Shown here: one piece after another, positions 1 through 7,957 of the stretch | How the letters are laid out: every line of letters starts with the position of its first letter | How positions within the stretch are numbered: the first letter of the stretch is position 1 | NCBI GenBank assembly: GCA_910587275.1 | Contig: CAJUMD010000009.1 | Span: 1 to 50,337 of the forward strand | Reading direction: 5' to 3' | DNA from: an uncultured Kineothrix sp. | GTDB lineage: Bacteria; Bacillota; Clostridia; Lachnospirales; Lachnospiraceae | DNA length: 50,337 nucleotides | Program-made: the position numbers and the translations under genes | Notes under the pieces: model-generated | The model's input: the letters and a program-made list of their open reading frames with translations, nothing else | Told to the model about the DNA's origin: nothing | Database searches by the model: none

Positions 1-11
1 TAAATATGTGC

Positions 12-17
12 TATAAT
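12..17 (+). promoter_or_regulatory. -10 box of the cheV-like gene
   Basis: A TATAAT preceded by TGC (extended -10 context) lies about 60 bases before the start codon of the chemotaxis gene. The matching -35 box would fall before the window begins, so only half the promoter is visible. Confidence 0.5.
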
Positions 18-75
18 GATTTTAACGTGCTACGCTGGTGGGTAATTTACTAATAAATGTGTGAGGTGGACAAAA

Positions 76-981
76 ATGGATACGAATATTCTGCTTGAAA
101 ATGGTACGAATGAGTTAGAGGTATTGGAATTTTTACTGGAGGGACAGCATTACGGGATTAATGTGGCAAAAATCAGAGAGATTATAACATATCAGAATGT
201 TACTCCGGTACCGAATGCCCATCCGAGTATAGAAGGAATTTTTATGCCGAGAGATACGATGATTACGGCGATTAATTTAAGGAATTGTCTTCAGATGAGG
301 GATTATGAGGAAAAAGAGAAGGCGACTTCTTTATTTATCATAACGAATTTCAATCAGTTGGATATTGCGTTCCATGTGGATACGGTATTGGGGATACATA
401 GGGTTTCCTGGAATCAGATTATTAAGCCGGGTTCCACAGTATCTACCAGTGAAGATGGAATTTCCACGGGTATTATTAAAATCGGCGGCGAATTGATTAT
501 CATCTTGGATTTCGAGAAGATTGTTACCGATATTAATCCGGAAACGGGATTGAAGATTTCTGAAATTGATGCATTGGGCGACCGGGCACAAAGGGATATT
601 GCCATCCTGATTGCGGAAGATTCCCCGTTGTTAAATAAACTGATTGTGGATTCCCTGAAGCAGGCGGGATATACAAATCTTATCCATACCGAAAACGGAC
701 AGCAGGCATATAATGTTATTACGCAGTGTAAGGAGGACGGAACCTTAAAGCAGCATGTGCAGTGTGTCATTACGGATATTGAGATGCCGGTGATGGATGG
801 ACACCGTCTTACGAAATTGATTAAGGAAGATGAGGAAACAAAGGATATTCCTGTGGTAATTTTCTCATCACTGGTAAATGACGAGATGAAGCGGAAAGGT
901 GAGTCGCTGGGGGCGGATGCGCAGCTTTCCAAACCGGAGATTGGTAATTTGGTTCAGATTATAGACGGTTTATTCCAGTAG
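76..981 (+). CDS. cheV: CheV-like chemotaxis coupling protein (CheW domain plus receiver)
   Basis: Couples chemoreceptors to the CheA kinase and adds a phosphorylatable receiver domain; cytoplasmic. Residues 13-155 form a CheW-like fold. Residues 175-300 form a response-regulator receiver, with acidic pocket E181/D182, phosphoacceptor D234 (in ITDIEMPVMDG), S264/S265 and conserved K286. The length of 301 residues is normal for CheV. The ATG at 76 is chosen because AGGTGG at 64-69 gives a good Shine-Dalgarno spacing; an in-frame GTG at 61 precedes that site and is unlikely. No other chemotaxis gene is in the window, so it seems to be a single-gene unit ended by the hairpin at 1015. CheW plus receiver is diagnostic for CheV; which receptor it serves cannot be told. 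Confidence 0.93.
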   Translation: MDTNILLENGTNELEVLEFLLEGQHYGINVAKIREIITYQNVTPVPNAHPSIEGIFMPRDTMITAINLRNCLQMRDYEEKEKATSLFIITNFNQLDIAFHVDTVLGIHRVSWNQIIKPGSTVSTSEDGISTGIIKIGGELIIILDFEKIVTDINPETGLKISEIDALGDRAQRDIAILIAEDSPLLNKLIVDSLKQAGYTNLIHTENGQQAYNVITQCKEDGTLKQHVQCVITDIEMPVMDGHRLTKLIKEDEETKDIPVVIFSSLVNDEMKRKGESLGADAQLSKPEIGNLVQIIDGLFQ

Positions 982-1014
982 GAAAGTTCCGATGGAATTA
1001 TGAAAAAGAATGTG

Positions 1015-1043
1015 AAAGCCGGGATGATGTCCCGGCTTTTGTC
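1015..1043 (+). terminator. Intrinsic terminator after cheV
   Basis: A 10-bp perfect stem (AAAGCCGGGA at 1015-1024 with TCCCGGCTTT at 1030-1039) and a 5-base loop, followed by a short T-rich stretch. Confidence 0.85.
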
Positions 1044-1121
1044 TTGGAAATTCCTGCGATAGCGGTATATGGGCCGCGCGGCGGGCAGGGATGATGAACG
1101 AGGAAGGGAGGGAGAGAAAAT

Positions 1122-1925
1122 ATGGAAAACAATATAAATATGAAAGATTTTATGCAAAAGACCGTGCAGGATGCGGACATGGTTTTGGTTGGTATCGGGG
1201 AAGAATTTGGCATACCGGAAGGGAAAGCGGAGGAAAGCGTGGAATATGCCGTTTTTACGGAACAGACCAATGGAGCAGGACAGTTCCGGTGGATGGTACC
1301 GTTTTTAGGGGAAATCCATAAGGAAAACGGCAGGAGCCATAGGGTAATGGCAGCTTATCAGGTGTTAGGGAAAATGATTCAAGACAAAAATTATTTTGTG
1401 GTCTCCACGCGGACGGATGATTCTATTTATGATGCCGGATTACGGGAAGACCGGATTGTTACTCCCTGCGGCGGGTACCGCTTTTGGCAGTGTGCACAGG
1501 GATGCGGGCAGAAGGTCTATGACAGGGAGGAGCATTTGATGCAGGAAATCAGGAGTTGCCTGGATGGAAGCGGGAATTATGCGGAAGTGGAGCCGCCGCT
1601 TTGTCCGGTATGTGCAGGACCGATGGCGCCTAATAACATTATGGCGCCGAATTATGTGGAGGAAGGTTATCTTGGGGCGTGGGGCAGCTACCGGAAATGG
1701 CTGCAGGGAACCGTGAACAGGAAACTGTGTGTATTGGAGCTGGGGGTTGGAATGAAGTATCCCGGCATCATCCGTTGGCCTTTTGAAAAGATGGTATTTT
1801 TTAACGAAAAATCCACTTTTTTCCGCGTACACAGTAAATTATACCAGTTGACGGAGGAAATGAAGGACAGGGGATATAAAATAAAGGAAAAACCGGTAGA
1901 TTTTCTTACAAATGGGTTTGTCTAA
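1122..1925 (+). CDS. Atypical Sir2-family (sirtuin-like) protein
   Basis: Resembles the NAD-dependent deacylase (Sir2) fold. Visible features are a glycine-containing N-terminal segment where the NAD-binding GAG motif would be (residues 21-31), a four-cysteine zinc site (C124, C128, C161, C164) with CPVC in the second half, and the C-terminal LELGVGMKYPG segment that parallels the sirtuin GTS nucleotide-binding strand. Odd points: the position that normally holds the catalytic His (in LHG) reads PCG (C116), and the usual QN-D motif reads RTDD. It may therefore use different chemistry or only bind NAD/ADP-ribose. Length 267 residues; good Shine-Dalgarno (GGGAGG) before the ATG. It stands between the cheV terminator and the next gene. 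The Sir2 assignment is by motif reading and should be treated as likely, not proven. Confidence 0.65.
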   Translation: MENNINMKDFMQKTVQDADMVLVGIGEEFGIPEGKAEESVEYAVFTEQTNGAGQFRWMVPFLGEIHKENGRSHRVMAAYQVLGKMIQDKNYFVVSTRTDDSIYDAGLREDRIVTPCGGYRFWQCAQGCGQKVYDREEHLMQEIRSCLDGSGNYAEVEPPLCPVCAGPMAPNNIMAPNYVEEGYLGAWGSYRKWLQGTVNRKLCVLELGVGMKYPGIIRWPFEKMVFFNEKSTFFRVHSKLYQLTEEMKDRGYKIKEKPVDFLTNGFV

Positions 1926-1989
1926 TGGGCGCATATATGGTAAACTAATAGCGTTGAGAATAATACATAAAAGAATGTGAGGGTGTTTC

Positions 1990-4164
1990 ATGAGTTCAGA
2001 TGAAGAATACTTAGACGATTTACTGAAATCCATCGCAGAGGATGAAGGAGAGTCCGAACATTTGGATACGGAAAGCGGGGAAACTCCTTCTTTGGATGAT
2101 TTAGGGCTAGCGATAGAGGATACGGATAATTTGGCAGACGTGGCTGAAGGCGGAGCGGATGGGGAATCCGCGGACGGGATGGCGGAAGATGTATCATTGG
2201 ATGATTTTGCGCTGGAAGACTTTGGCGAGGAAGAACCGCTTGAGAATTTGGAACCGGAGGAAGCAGAGCCGGAGAGTCCGGAGGAAGAAGCGCCGCTGGA
2301 TGATTTTGCGCTGGAAGACTTTGGCGAGGAAGAACCGCTTGAGAATTTGGAACCGGAGGAAGCAGAGCCGGAGAGTCCGGAGGAAGAAGCGCCGCTGGAT
2401 GATTTTGCACTGGAAGATTTCGGCGAGGAAGAACCGCTTGAGAATTTGGAACCGGAGGAAATAGAGCCGGAAATACCGGCGGAAGAAGAAGCAGTGGATG
2501 ATTTCGCCATAGAAGATTTTGATGTGGTGGAACCGGGAGAAGACGAATTGGGCGGCCCGGAAGAAACCGGAACGGAAGACGGGCTGATTTCCGATGATGA
2601 TGTGGATGCGATGTTTGCGGCGGCGGATGCGGCAGCCATGGAGGAAGAAGCCGCCATTGAAATTAATACCGAGGAAGATATGCTTGCTTTGCTGGACAGC
2701 ATGTCCAATGAAATAGAGGCGGAAAATGCGGCTGCAGAGCAGGCTGCTGCGGAGCTTGCGGAGGCAGCGGCAGGGGAAGAAGCCGGAGAAGAAAAGGAAG
2801 GAAAAGGCAGGAAAAAGAAGAAGCGCTTCGGCGGGAAAAAAAAGGACGGTAAGGAAACGGATGCTGAAAGCGGAGAAGGCGAGGAAACGGAGAAAAAACC
2901 GAATTTCTTTACGAAACTGATTGCATTTCTGACCGAGACGGACGAGGATGAGGAAGAAGAAGCAAAAGAAGGACTGGAACCGTCGGATGAAAACAAGAGT
3001 ATTTTAGAGGAACTGGAAAAAGAAGATAAGAAAAAGAAGAAAAAGAAAGATAAGGGGAAAAAAGGAAAAGAAGAAGACGGCGACGACGAGGGAGAAGAAG
3101 GAAAGCAGAAGGGGAAGAAGGAAAAGAAAGAGAAGAAGAAAAAAGAAAAGAAAGAAAAAAATGCAGCGGCGGACACACTGGAAACGGAGCCCGCAAGACC
3201 TGCGAAAAAGGTTTCCAAAAAAAGTGTGGCAGTAATTGCCGGGCTGTGCATAACCCTTTTGGCAATGATTATCGTATTCTGCAGCATTGTACCGGCATTT
3301 TTTGATAAAAAGAGTGCACGGGATGCGTATTACCAGTCGGATTATGCCAGGGCATATGAATTGCTGTATGGCAAGAAGCTGGATAACAGCGATACCATTA
3401 TTTACAATCAGTCCAAGATTATCGTGGAAATGAACCGTAAACTGGAGGCATACCACAATTACCTTGCCATTGGCGAAGGAGTGCGTGCGCTGGACGCGCT
3501 GATGATGGGGATACAGAGGTATCCGGATATCATGCTGGATGCGGAAGAATACCATGTGACACAGGAAGTAAATGCCATTTATGAGACGATGTTGAACATA
3601 CTCAATGATAAATATGGGATTACGGAGCATATGGCACAGGTTATCATCGATTATGATGATGTGACTTATACAAGAAAGCTGGAATCGGTGGTGAACGGTA
3701 CGCCATTTACGAATCCGTATGCGGAAGACCGGACATCGGCGGATGTTCTTCCCGAAGAACAGGATTTCTTTGTGGATACGGCGGATACACCGGATAATGT
3801 ACTGGACGGCATGGAGGAAGATGCCGGAAACCAGGAAAATCAGGAAATACCGCAAGAACAGGATACGCCGGAAAATGAGATACCTGACGGCAGCGTTTCG
3901 GATTCAACAGGGGATAATCCGGCGGATACGGACGGAGATACTTCCGTGTTGCAGCCGGAGAATACGCTTGAAATGACGGATACAATGGTATCCCAGGAAG
4001 AACCTGCTGCGGAGGAAAATCCGGCGGAGACGGATACCGGTACGGATGGAAATGCCGTTGATTTTTCCGGTGGGTACGGTACGGACTCCAATTCCGGCGG
4101 CAACAGCCAGGGGCAGATGATCCAGGGGATACGGCAGCCCTTGGATGTGCAGATACACCAGTAA
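1990..4164 (+). CDS. Large acidic single-pass membrane protein with tandem repeats
   Basis: No function recognised. The 724-residue protein starts with an Asp/Glu-rich region of about 250 residues containing three near-identical 33-residue repeats (motif DDFALEDFGEEE) and a fourth degenerate copy. A very charged Lys/Glu stretch follows (about 265-400), then one transmembrane helix at about 411-435, a region with TPR-like helices (about 440-560) and an acidic, low-complexity C-terminal tail. There is no signal peptide, so the repeats should be cytoplasmic and the C-terminal half outside (inferred). GAGGGTG lies before the ATG. It precedes hisH by 53 bases. The extreme charge bias produces long spurious reading frames on the other strand. 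Confidence 0.75.
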   Translation: MSSDEEYLDDLLKSIAEDEGESEHLDTESGETPSLDDLGLAIEDTDNLADVAEGGADGESADGMAEDVSLDDFALEDFGEEEPLENLEPEEAEPESPEEEAPLDDFALEDFGEEEPLENLEPEEAEPESPEEEAPLDDFALEDFGEEEPLENLEPEEIEPEIPAEEEAVDDFAIEDFDVVEPGEDELGGPEETGTEDGLISDDDVDAMFAAADAAAMEEEAAIEINTEEDMLALLDSMSNEIEAENAAAEQAAAELAEAAAGEEAGEEKEGKGRKKKKRFGGKKKDGKETDAESGEGEETEKKPNFFTKLIAFLTETDEDEEEEAKEGLEPSDENKSILEELEKEDKKKKKKKDKGKKGKEEDGDDEGEEGKQKGKKEKKEKKKKEKKEKNAAADTLETEPARPAKKVSKKSVAVIAGLCITLLAMIIVFCSIVPAFFDKKSARDAYYQSDYARAYELLYGKKLDNSDTIIYNQSKIIVEMNRKLEAYHNYLAIGEGVRALDALMMGIQRYPDIMLDAEEYHVTQEVNAIYETMLNILNDKYGITEHMAQVIIDYDDVTYTRKLESVVNGTPFTNPYAEDRTSADVLPEEQDFFVDTADTPDNVLDGMEEDAGNQENQEIPQEQDTPENEIPDGSVSDSTGDNPADTDGDTSVLQPENTLEMTDTMVSQEEPAAEENPAETDTGTDGNAVDFSGGYGTDSNSGGNSQGQMIQGIRQPLDVQIHQ
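2200..2496 (+). repeat. Three tandem 99-bp coding repeats
   Basis: Copies start at 2200, 2299 and 2398 with a period of 99 bp (33 codons). The first two are nearly identical at the DNA level; the third diverges towards its end and a degenerate fourth begins near 2497. High identity suggests recent expansion, so copy number may vary between strains. Confidence 0.9.
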
Positions 4165-4217
4165 TACGGAATGCCGGGAGGGATATCCGGCGGAAGGGCA
4201 ATGGAGAACGGCGGTAT

Positions 4218-4838
4218 ATGACAGGGATTATTGATTACGATGCAGGCAATATAAAAAGTGTGGAGAAAGCGCTTCACTTTCTTGGGGAGGAAACGTGTCT
4301 GACAAGGGACAGGGAGCTGCTCTTAAAAGCGGACCGGGTGATTCTGCCGGGAGTGGGTGCTTTCGGGGACGCGATGAGGAAGATACGGGATTATGGTTTA
4401 GAGGATGTCATGGGGGAAGTGGTGGAAACCGGAACCCCATTCCTTGGCATCTGTTTGGGAATGCAGCTTTTGTTTGAACGCAGCGGGGAATCCCCGGGAG
4501 TGGACGGACTCGGTATTCTGAAGGGGGAAATCCTGCGGATACCGGAGAGCGGAGGACTTAAGATTCCCCAAATCGGTTGGAATTCCTTAAAATACCCGAA
4601 GTCCGGCAGGCTGTTTGAAGGGGTGGCGGAAGACTCATACGTGTATTTTGTCCATTCTTATTATGTAAAGGCGGCAGATGCGGATATCGTGACGGCGACT
4701 ACGGAATATGGGATTCCGATTCATGTGTCCGTGGAAAAGGGAAATGTGTTCGCCTGCCAGTTCCATCCGGAGAAAAGTTCCAAAGTCGGTTTGGCACTGT
4801 TAAGGAACTTCCTGAACATACGCAAGGAGGGTGCGTAA
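4218..4838 (+). CDS. hisH: Imidazole glycerol phosphate synthase, glutaminase subunit HisH
   Basis: Glutamine amidotransferase subunit that supplies ammonia to HisF in histidine biosynthesis. The class I amidotransferase nucleophile is seen in FLGICLGMQ and the catalytic His-Glu pair in FHPEKS near the C-terminus; PGVGAF near residue 45 forms the oxyanion region. The 206-residue length matches the family. The stop codon is directly followed by the hisF start with no gap, so the pair is co-transcribed and probably translationally coupled. No other his genes are in the window. Confidence 0.97.
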   Translation: MTGIIDYDAGNIKSVEKALHFLGEETCLTRDRELLLKADRVILPGVGAFGDAMRKIRDYGLEDVMGEVVETGTPFLGICLGMQLLFERSGESPGVDGLGILKGEILRIPESGGLKIPQIGWNSLKYPKSGRLFEGVAEDSYVYFVHSYYVKAADADIVTATTEYGIPIHVSVEKGNVFACQFHPEKSSKVGLALLRNFLNIRKEGA

Positions 4839-5612
4839 ATGCATACGAAACGGATTATCCCCTGTTTGGACGTACATAATGCAAGGGTGGTAAAGGGTGT
4901 TAATTTCGTGAATTTACAGGATGCCGGCGATCCGGTGGAAATAGCGGCTGCCTATGACAGGGCGGGGGCGGATGAACTGGTATTTTTGGATATCACGGCT
5001 TCTTCGGACGGTAGGGATACCGTGGTGGACATGGTAAGGCGTGTGGCAGAAAAGGTGTTCATTCCTTTTACGGTGGGAGGCGGTATCCGCAGCGTGGAGG
5101 ACTTTAAAGCCATTTTGCGGGAAGGAGCGGATAAGGTTGCGGTAAATTCTTCGGCACTGAACCGTCCTGACCTGATTTCCGAAGCGGCGGAGAAATTTGG
5201 AAGCCAGTGCGTGGTGGTGGCAATCGATGCCAAACGCAGGGCGGACGGTTCGGGCTGGAATGTCTATAAAAACGGAGGAAGGATTGACGTCGGGCTGGAT
5301 GCGGTGGAATGGGCGGTAAAGGCAGACCGTCTTGGTGCAGGGGAAATCCTTTTAACCAGTATGGACTGCGATGGGACGAAGGCTGGTTATGATATTGAAC
5401 TGACGAAAAGGATAGCGGAACGTGTGTCCATACCGGTGATTGCCTCCGGCGGTGCAGGAAAATGCGGGGATTTTTACGATGCGCTGACAGAGGGAAAGGC
5501 GGATGCGGCGCTGGCGGCTTCCCTGTTCCATTATAAGGAACTGGAAATATGCGAAGTAAAGGAATATCTTGCTTCGCGGGGCGTACCGGTAAGAATACAG
5601 GACGGAACATAA
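4839..5612 (+). CDS. hisF: Imidazole glycerol phosphate synthase, cyclase subunit HisF
   Basis: TIM-barrel cyclase partner of HisH; converts PRFAR and ammonia to IGP and AICAR. Seen: the catalytic Asp in IIPCLDV near the N-terminus, FTVGGGIRS (phosphate binding), a second catalytic Asp in TSMDCDGTK, and IASGGAG with a C-terminal phosphate loop. The 257-residue length is normal. Starts immediately after hisH with AAGGAGG just upstream inside the hisH end. ung follows 16 bases downstream and probably shares the transcript. Confidence 0.97.
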   Translation: MHTKRIIPCLDVHNARVVKGVNFVNLQDAGDPVEIAAAYDRAGADELVFLDITASSDGRDTVVDMVRRVAEKVFIPFTVGGGIRSVEDFKAILREGADKVAVNSSALNRPDLISEAAEKFGSQCVVVAIDAKRRADGSGWNVYKNGGRIDVGLDAVEWAVKADRLGAGEILLTSMDCDGTKAGYDIELTKRIAERVSIPVIASGGAGKCGDFYDALTEGKADAALAASLFHYKELEICEVKEYLASRGVPVRIQDGT

Positions 5613-5628
5613 GATAAGGGGTATTTTT

Positions 5629-6306
5629 ATGGCTATGATACAGAACGATTGGCTGGATTTCCTGAAACCGGAATTTGCAAAGCCATATTACAGACAGTTG
5701 TTTCAGTTTGTACAGGAAGAATACGGGAGAGTTGTGGTTTATCCTCCGGCGGACGATATTTTCAATGCATTTCATTTTACCCCGCTGGGTAAGGTGAAGG
5801 TGCTTTTGTTAGGACAGGATCCTTACCATAATGAACATCAGGCACACGGGCTGAGTTTTTCGGTGCCTCCCGACCAAAAGGAAATACCTCCGTCCTTACA
5901 GAATATTTATAAAGAACTGCGCGACGACCTGGGGTGTTTTATTCCGAATAACGGATATTTGAAGAAATGGGCGGATCAGGGGGTACTGCTTTTGAATACG
6001 GTGCTTACGGTGAGGGCGCACCAGGCAAATTCCCATCAGGGAAGGGGTTGGGAGCAGTTTACGGATGCTGTCATTGAAGCGGTGAATGCGCAGGACCGTC
6101 CCGTCGTATACCTGTTATGGGGCAAACCGGCGCAAAGTAAAATACCGATGCTGACCAATCCCAAACATCTGATTTTGAAAGCGCCGCATCCAAGTCCGCT
6201 TTCCGCTTTCCGCGGTTTTTTTGGCTGTAAGCATTTCAGCGCCGTTAATGGATTTTTGGAGCAAAACGGGGTGGAGCCGGTGGATTGGCAGATTGAGAAT
6301 ATTTGA
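5629..6306 (+). CDS. ung: Uracil-DNA glycosylase
   Basis: Removes uracil from DNA at the start of base-excision repair. Family 1 motifs are complete: GQDPYHN carries the water-activating Asp, and HPSPLSAFRGF carries the catalytic His and the DNA-intercalation loop. Length 225 residues, typical. AAGGGG lies before the ATG. It follows hisF closely and no terminator is visible between them. Confidence 0.97.
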   Translation: MAMIQNDWLDFLKPEFAKPYYRQLFQFVQEEYGRVVVYPPADDIFNAFHFTPLGKVKVLLLGQDPYHNEHQAHGLSFSVPPDQKEIPPSLQNIYKELRDDLGCFIPNNGYLKKWADQGVLLLNTVLTVRAHQANSHQGRGWEQFTDAVIEAVNAQDRPVVYLLWGKPAQSKIPMLTNPKHLILKAPHPSPLSAFRGFFGCKHFSAVNGFLEQNGVEPVDWQIENI

Positions 6307-6355
6307 GGGGATTTTGCCGGCTGCTTTGGCAAATGCATGGAAATCAATTTTCGTC

Positions 6356-6384
6356 TTGCATGATAAGCGTTTCCGTGATATAAT
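6356..6384 (+). promoter_or_regulatory. Promoter upstream of a short RNA or leader
   Basis: TTGCAT at 6356-6361 and a perfect TATAAT at 6379-6384 with 17-base spacing. Transcription would start near 6391 and meet the hairpin at 6433 after only about 70 bases. Confidence 0.65.
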
Positions 6385-6432
6385 GAAGTTCACAGACATA
6401 CGATTTTGTTGTTTCCATGCAAATGGGAGCGG

Positions 6433-6463
6433 AAAGCCCGGGATTATCATCTTTGGGCTTTTC
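6433..6463 (+). terminator. Terminator-like hairpin inside the sortase leader region
   Basis: AAAGCCC at 6433-6439 pairs with GGGCTTT at 6455-6461 and is followed by TTCG; the loop is 15 bases. It is just upstream-preceded by a small hairpin with a GCAA loop (CCAT/ATGG, near 6416-6427). It may end ung read-through or a short RNA made from the promoter at 6356. Confidence 0.5.
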
Positions 6464-6544
6464 GTTTGCACTTTTGGAGCGGATGGGAGAAATGCCTGTT
6501 TTCGGGGACTTTTTTGGGGAGGCGGAAAGAAAATGGAAAAAATT

Positions 6545-6573
6545 TTGAAAAAAGTCAAAAAATGTGCTACAAT
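6545..6573 (+). promoter_or_regulatory. Promoter of the sortase-LRR locus
   Basis: TTGAAA at 6545-6550 and TACAAT at 6568-6573, 17-base spacer. It lies about 120 bases before the sortase start codon and after the terminator-like hairpin. Confidence 0.6.
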
Positions 6574-6690
6574 ATATTGATAAAAGACTTGAATTAATTT
6601 CAAGGTATAGTAAAATAGAATGTGTGTGGTGATGGATGAAGGAGCACATATACAGGGAAAGAACCATATATTATAAAGGAGAAATGCGGC

Positions 6691-7929
6691 ATGGCGGAAG
6701 GTCATACGGTCGAAGGGCGGCAGTTCCGTACAAAGGCAGATTATGAGGCGGCTTTGCGCGATAAGAAGAAAATCGACGCAATTAAGGCAAAGACGGACCT
6801 TAATAATCCGCAGGAGGTGCTGGCGCTGTATGAACAGATGCGTGGGGGAGTGTACCGGTTTGAATCGGCGGTAGGCAATGATTTTGACGACAGGATTTAT
6901 GAGCTTGCGGAGGAAATTAAGAAGCAGGGGTCTCCTGCGGGAAAAAGCACAACTGCCAAAACCGGGAAGACGGCAAAGAAAAAGGCGGGTAGAAGCAAAA
7001 GCGGAAATCAGGAAGGAAAAGCGGAAACCGCCGCACCGGCAAAGCGCGAAGCCGGAAAGAATGGCGGAAGGATATCGCTGGATGATTTCGATGAAGATAT
7101 GCGCAGGGAGATTGCGGCGCAGCTTAAGGTAAGGGAACGGCGCCGGAAATGGATGGTAGCGCTTTGCAGCATTGGCGCGGTACTTGGTTTCGGTTATTTC
7201 TTTCTTTATTATTATATGGCAGAGCGTTCGAACTCAGGTTATGAGGAACTGGCGGGTCTTAAGAACAGTGAAGTCCTGGCAGAGCCGGTAAAGGCGGAGG
7301 AGCCGAAAACCATTGTGGTACGGGGGCAGGAGGAGGAAATCGTACTCCCTGATATTTTGGACGACTACAAAACTTTATATAATAAAAACAAAAAGCTAAT
7401 CGGATGGCTGAAAATTGACGATACAATAATAGATTATCCTGTGATGCAGACATCCAACAATGAATATTACCTGGACCATAATTTTAACCAGGAGAAGGAT
7501 AATAACGGCAGTATCTTTATGGATACGGACTGTGTGGCATATCCGAGGAGCCAAAACCTGATTCTGTACGGACACCACATGAAGTCGGGGAAAATGTTCG
7601 GGGATTTGGAAAAATATGCATCCGAGTCCTATTACAAAAAGCACAGTATTATCCATTTTGATACCATATATGAGAAAAGCGTTTACCAAATCATGTATGT
7701 GTTCCGCACGAAGGTGCTTAAGGAAAATGAAATTGCTTTTAAGTATTACCAGTTTATAGATGCCGGATCGGGGGAGGAATTTAATTCCTACATGAACGAA
7801 ATGGCACAGATGTCCCTGTATGATACGGGAGTAACAGCCCAGTACGGGGATGAGCTTTTGACATTATCCACCTGTGACCATTCACAGACGGACGGAAGGT
7901 TCGTTGTGGTGGCAAAAAGGATTCAGTAA
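6691..7929 (+). CDS. srtB: Class B sortase with a long cytoplasmic N-terminal extension
   Basis: Membrane transpeptidase that attaches proteins with a sorting signal to the cell wall. The sortase domain is residues 225-412, with catalytic His in YGHHM (295/296), Cys395 in LSTCD and Arg403 in DGRF, all present. One transmembrane helix at about 154-176 puts the domain outside. Unusually, about 150 residues precede the helix: a helical segment (10-80), a Lys/Ala-rich linker (85-125) and an acidic-basic stretch. Class B enzymes are usually about 220-280 residues. AAAGGAG precedes the ATG. The LRR protein that follows, ending in TPKTGD, is the obvious substrate; only 28 bases separate the two genes. 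Confidence 0.93.
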   Translation: MAEGHTVEGRQFRTKADYEAALRDKKKIDAIKAKTDLNNPQEVLALYEQMRGGVYRFESAVGNDFDDRIYELAEEIKKQGSPAGKSTTAKTGKTAKKKAGRSKSGNQEGKAETAAPAKREAGKNGGRISLDDFDEDMRREIAAQLKVRERRRKWMVALCSIGAVLGFGYFFLYYYMAERSNSGYEELAGLKNSEVLAEPVKAEEPKTIVVRGQEEEIVLPDILDDYKTLYNKNKKLIGWLKIDDTIIDYPVMQTSNNEYYLDHNFNQEKDNNGSIFMDTDCVAYPRSQNLILYGHHMKSGKMFGDLEKYASESYYKKHSIIHFDTIYEKSVYQIMYVFRTKVLKENEIAFKYYQFIDAGSGEEFNSYMNEMAQMSLYDTGVTAQYGDELLTLSTCDHSQTDGRFVVVAKRIQ

Positions 7930-7957
7930 CATATGCTTACAATGGAGGAGAGTAGCA

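Larger units (their letters stand above)
6307..6690. other. Intergenic region before the sortase gene, with two promoters and one hairpin
   Basis: This 384-base gap has no convincing protein-coding frame. It contains a good promoter at 6356-6384, a terminator-like hairpin at 6433-6463, a second promoter at 6545-6573, and then a leader of about 110 bases before the sortase start, including a 6-bp hairpin near 6588-6604 (CTTGAA/TTCAAG). No riboswitch class was recognised. Confidence 0.6.

Noticed and set aside
1839..3287. 482-codon open frame on the minus strand
   Set aside because: Mirror of the repeat- and purine-rich gene at 1990-4164; the product is Ser/Phe-rich low complexity with no family signature and no convincing ribosome binding site.
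7874..7957. Longer N-terminus for the anchored LRR protein
   Set aside because: It would overlap the sortase gene end; the ATG at 7958 has GGAGGAG and gives a normal signal peptide.
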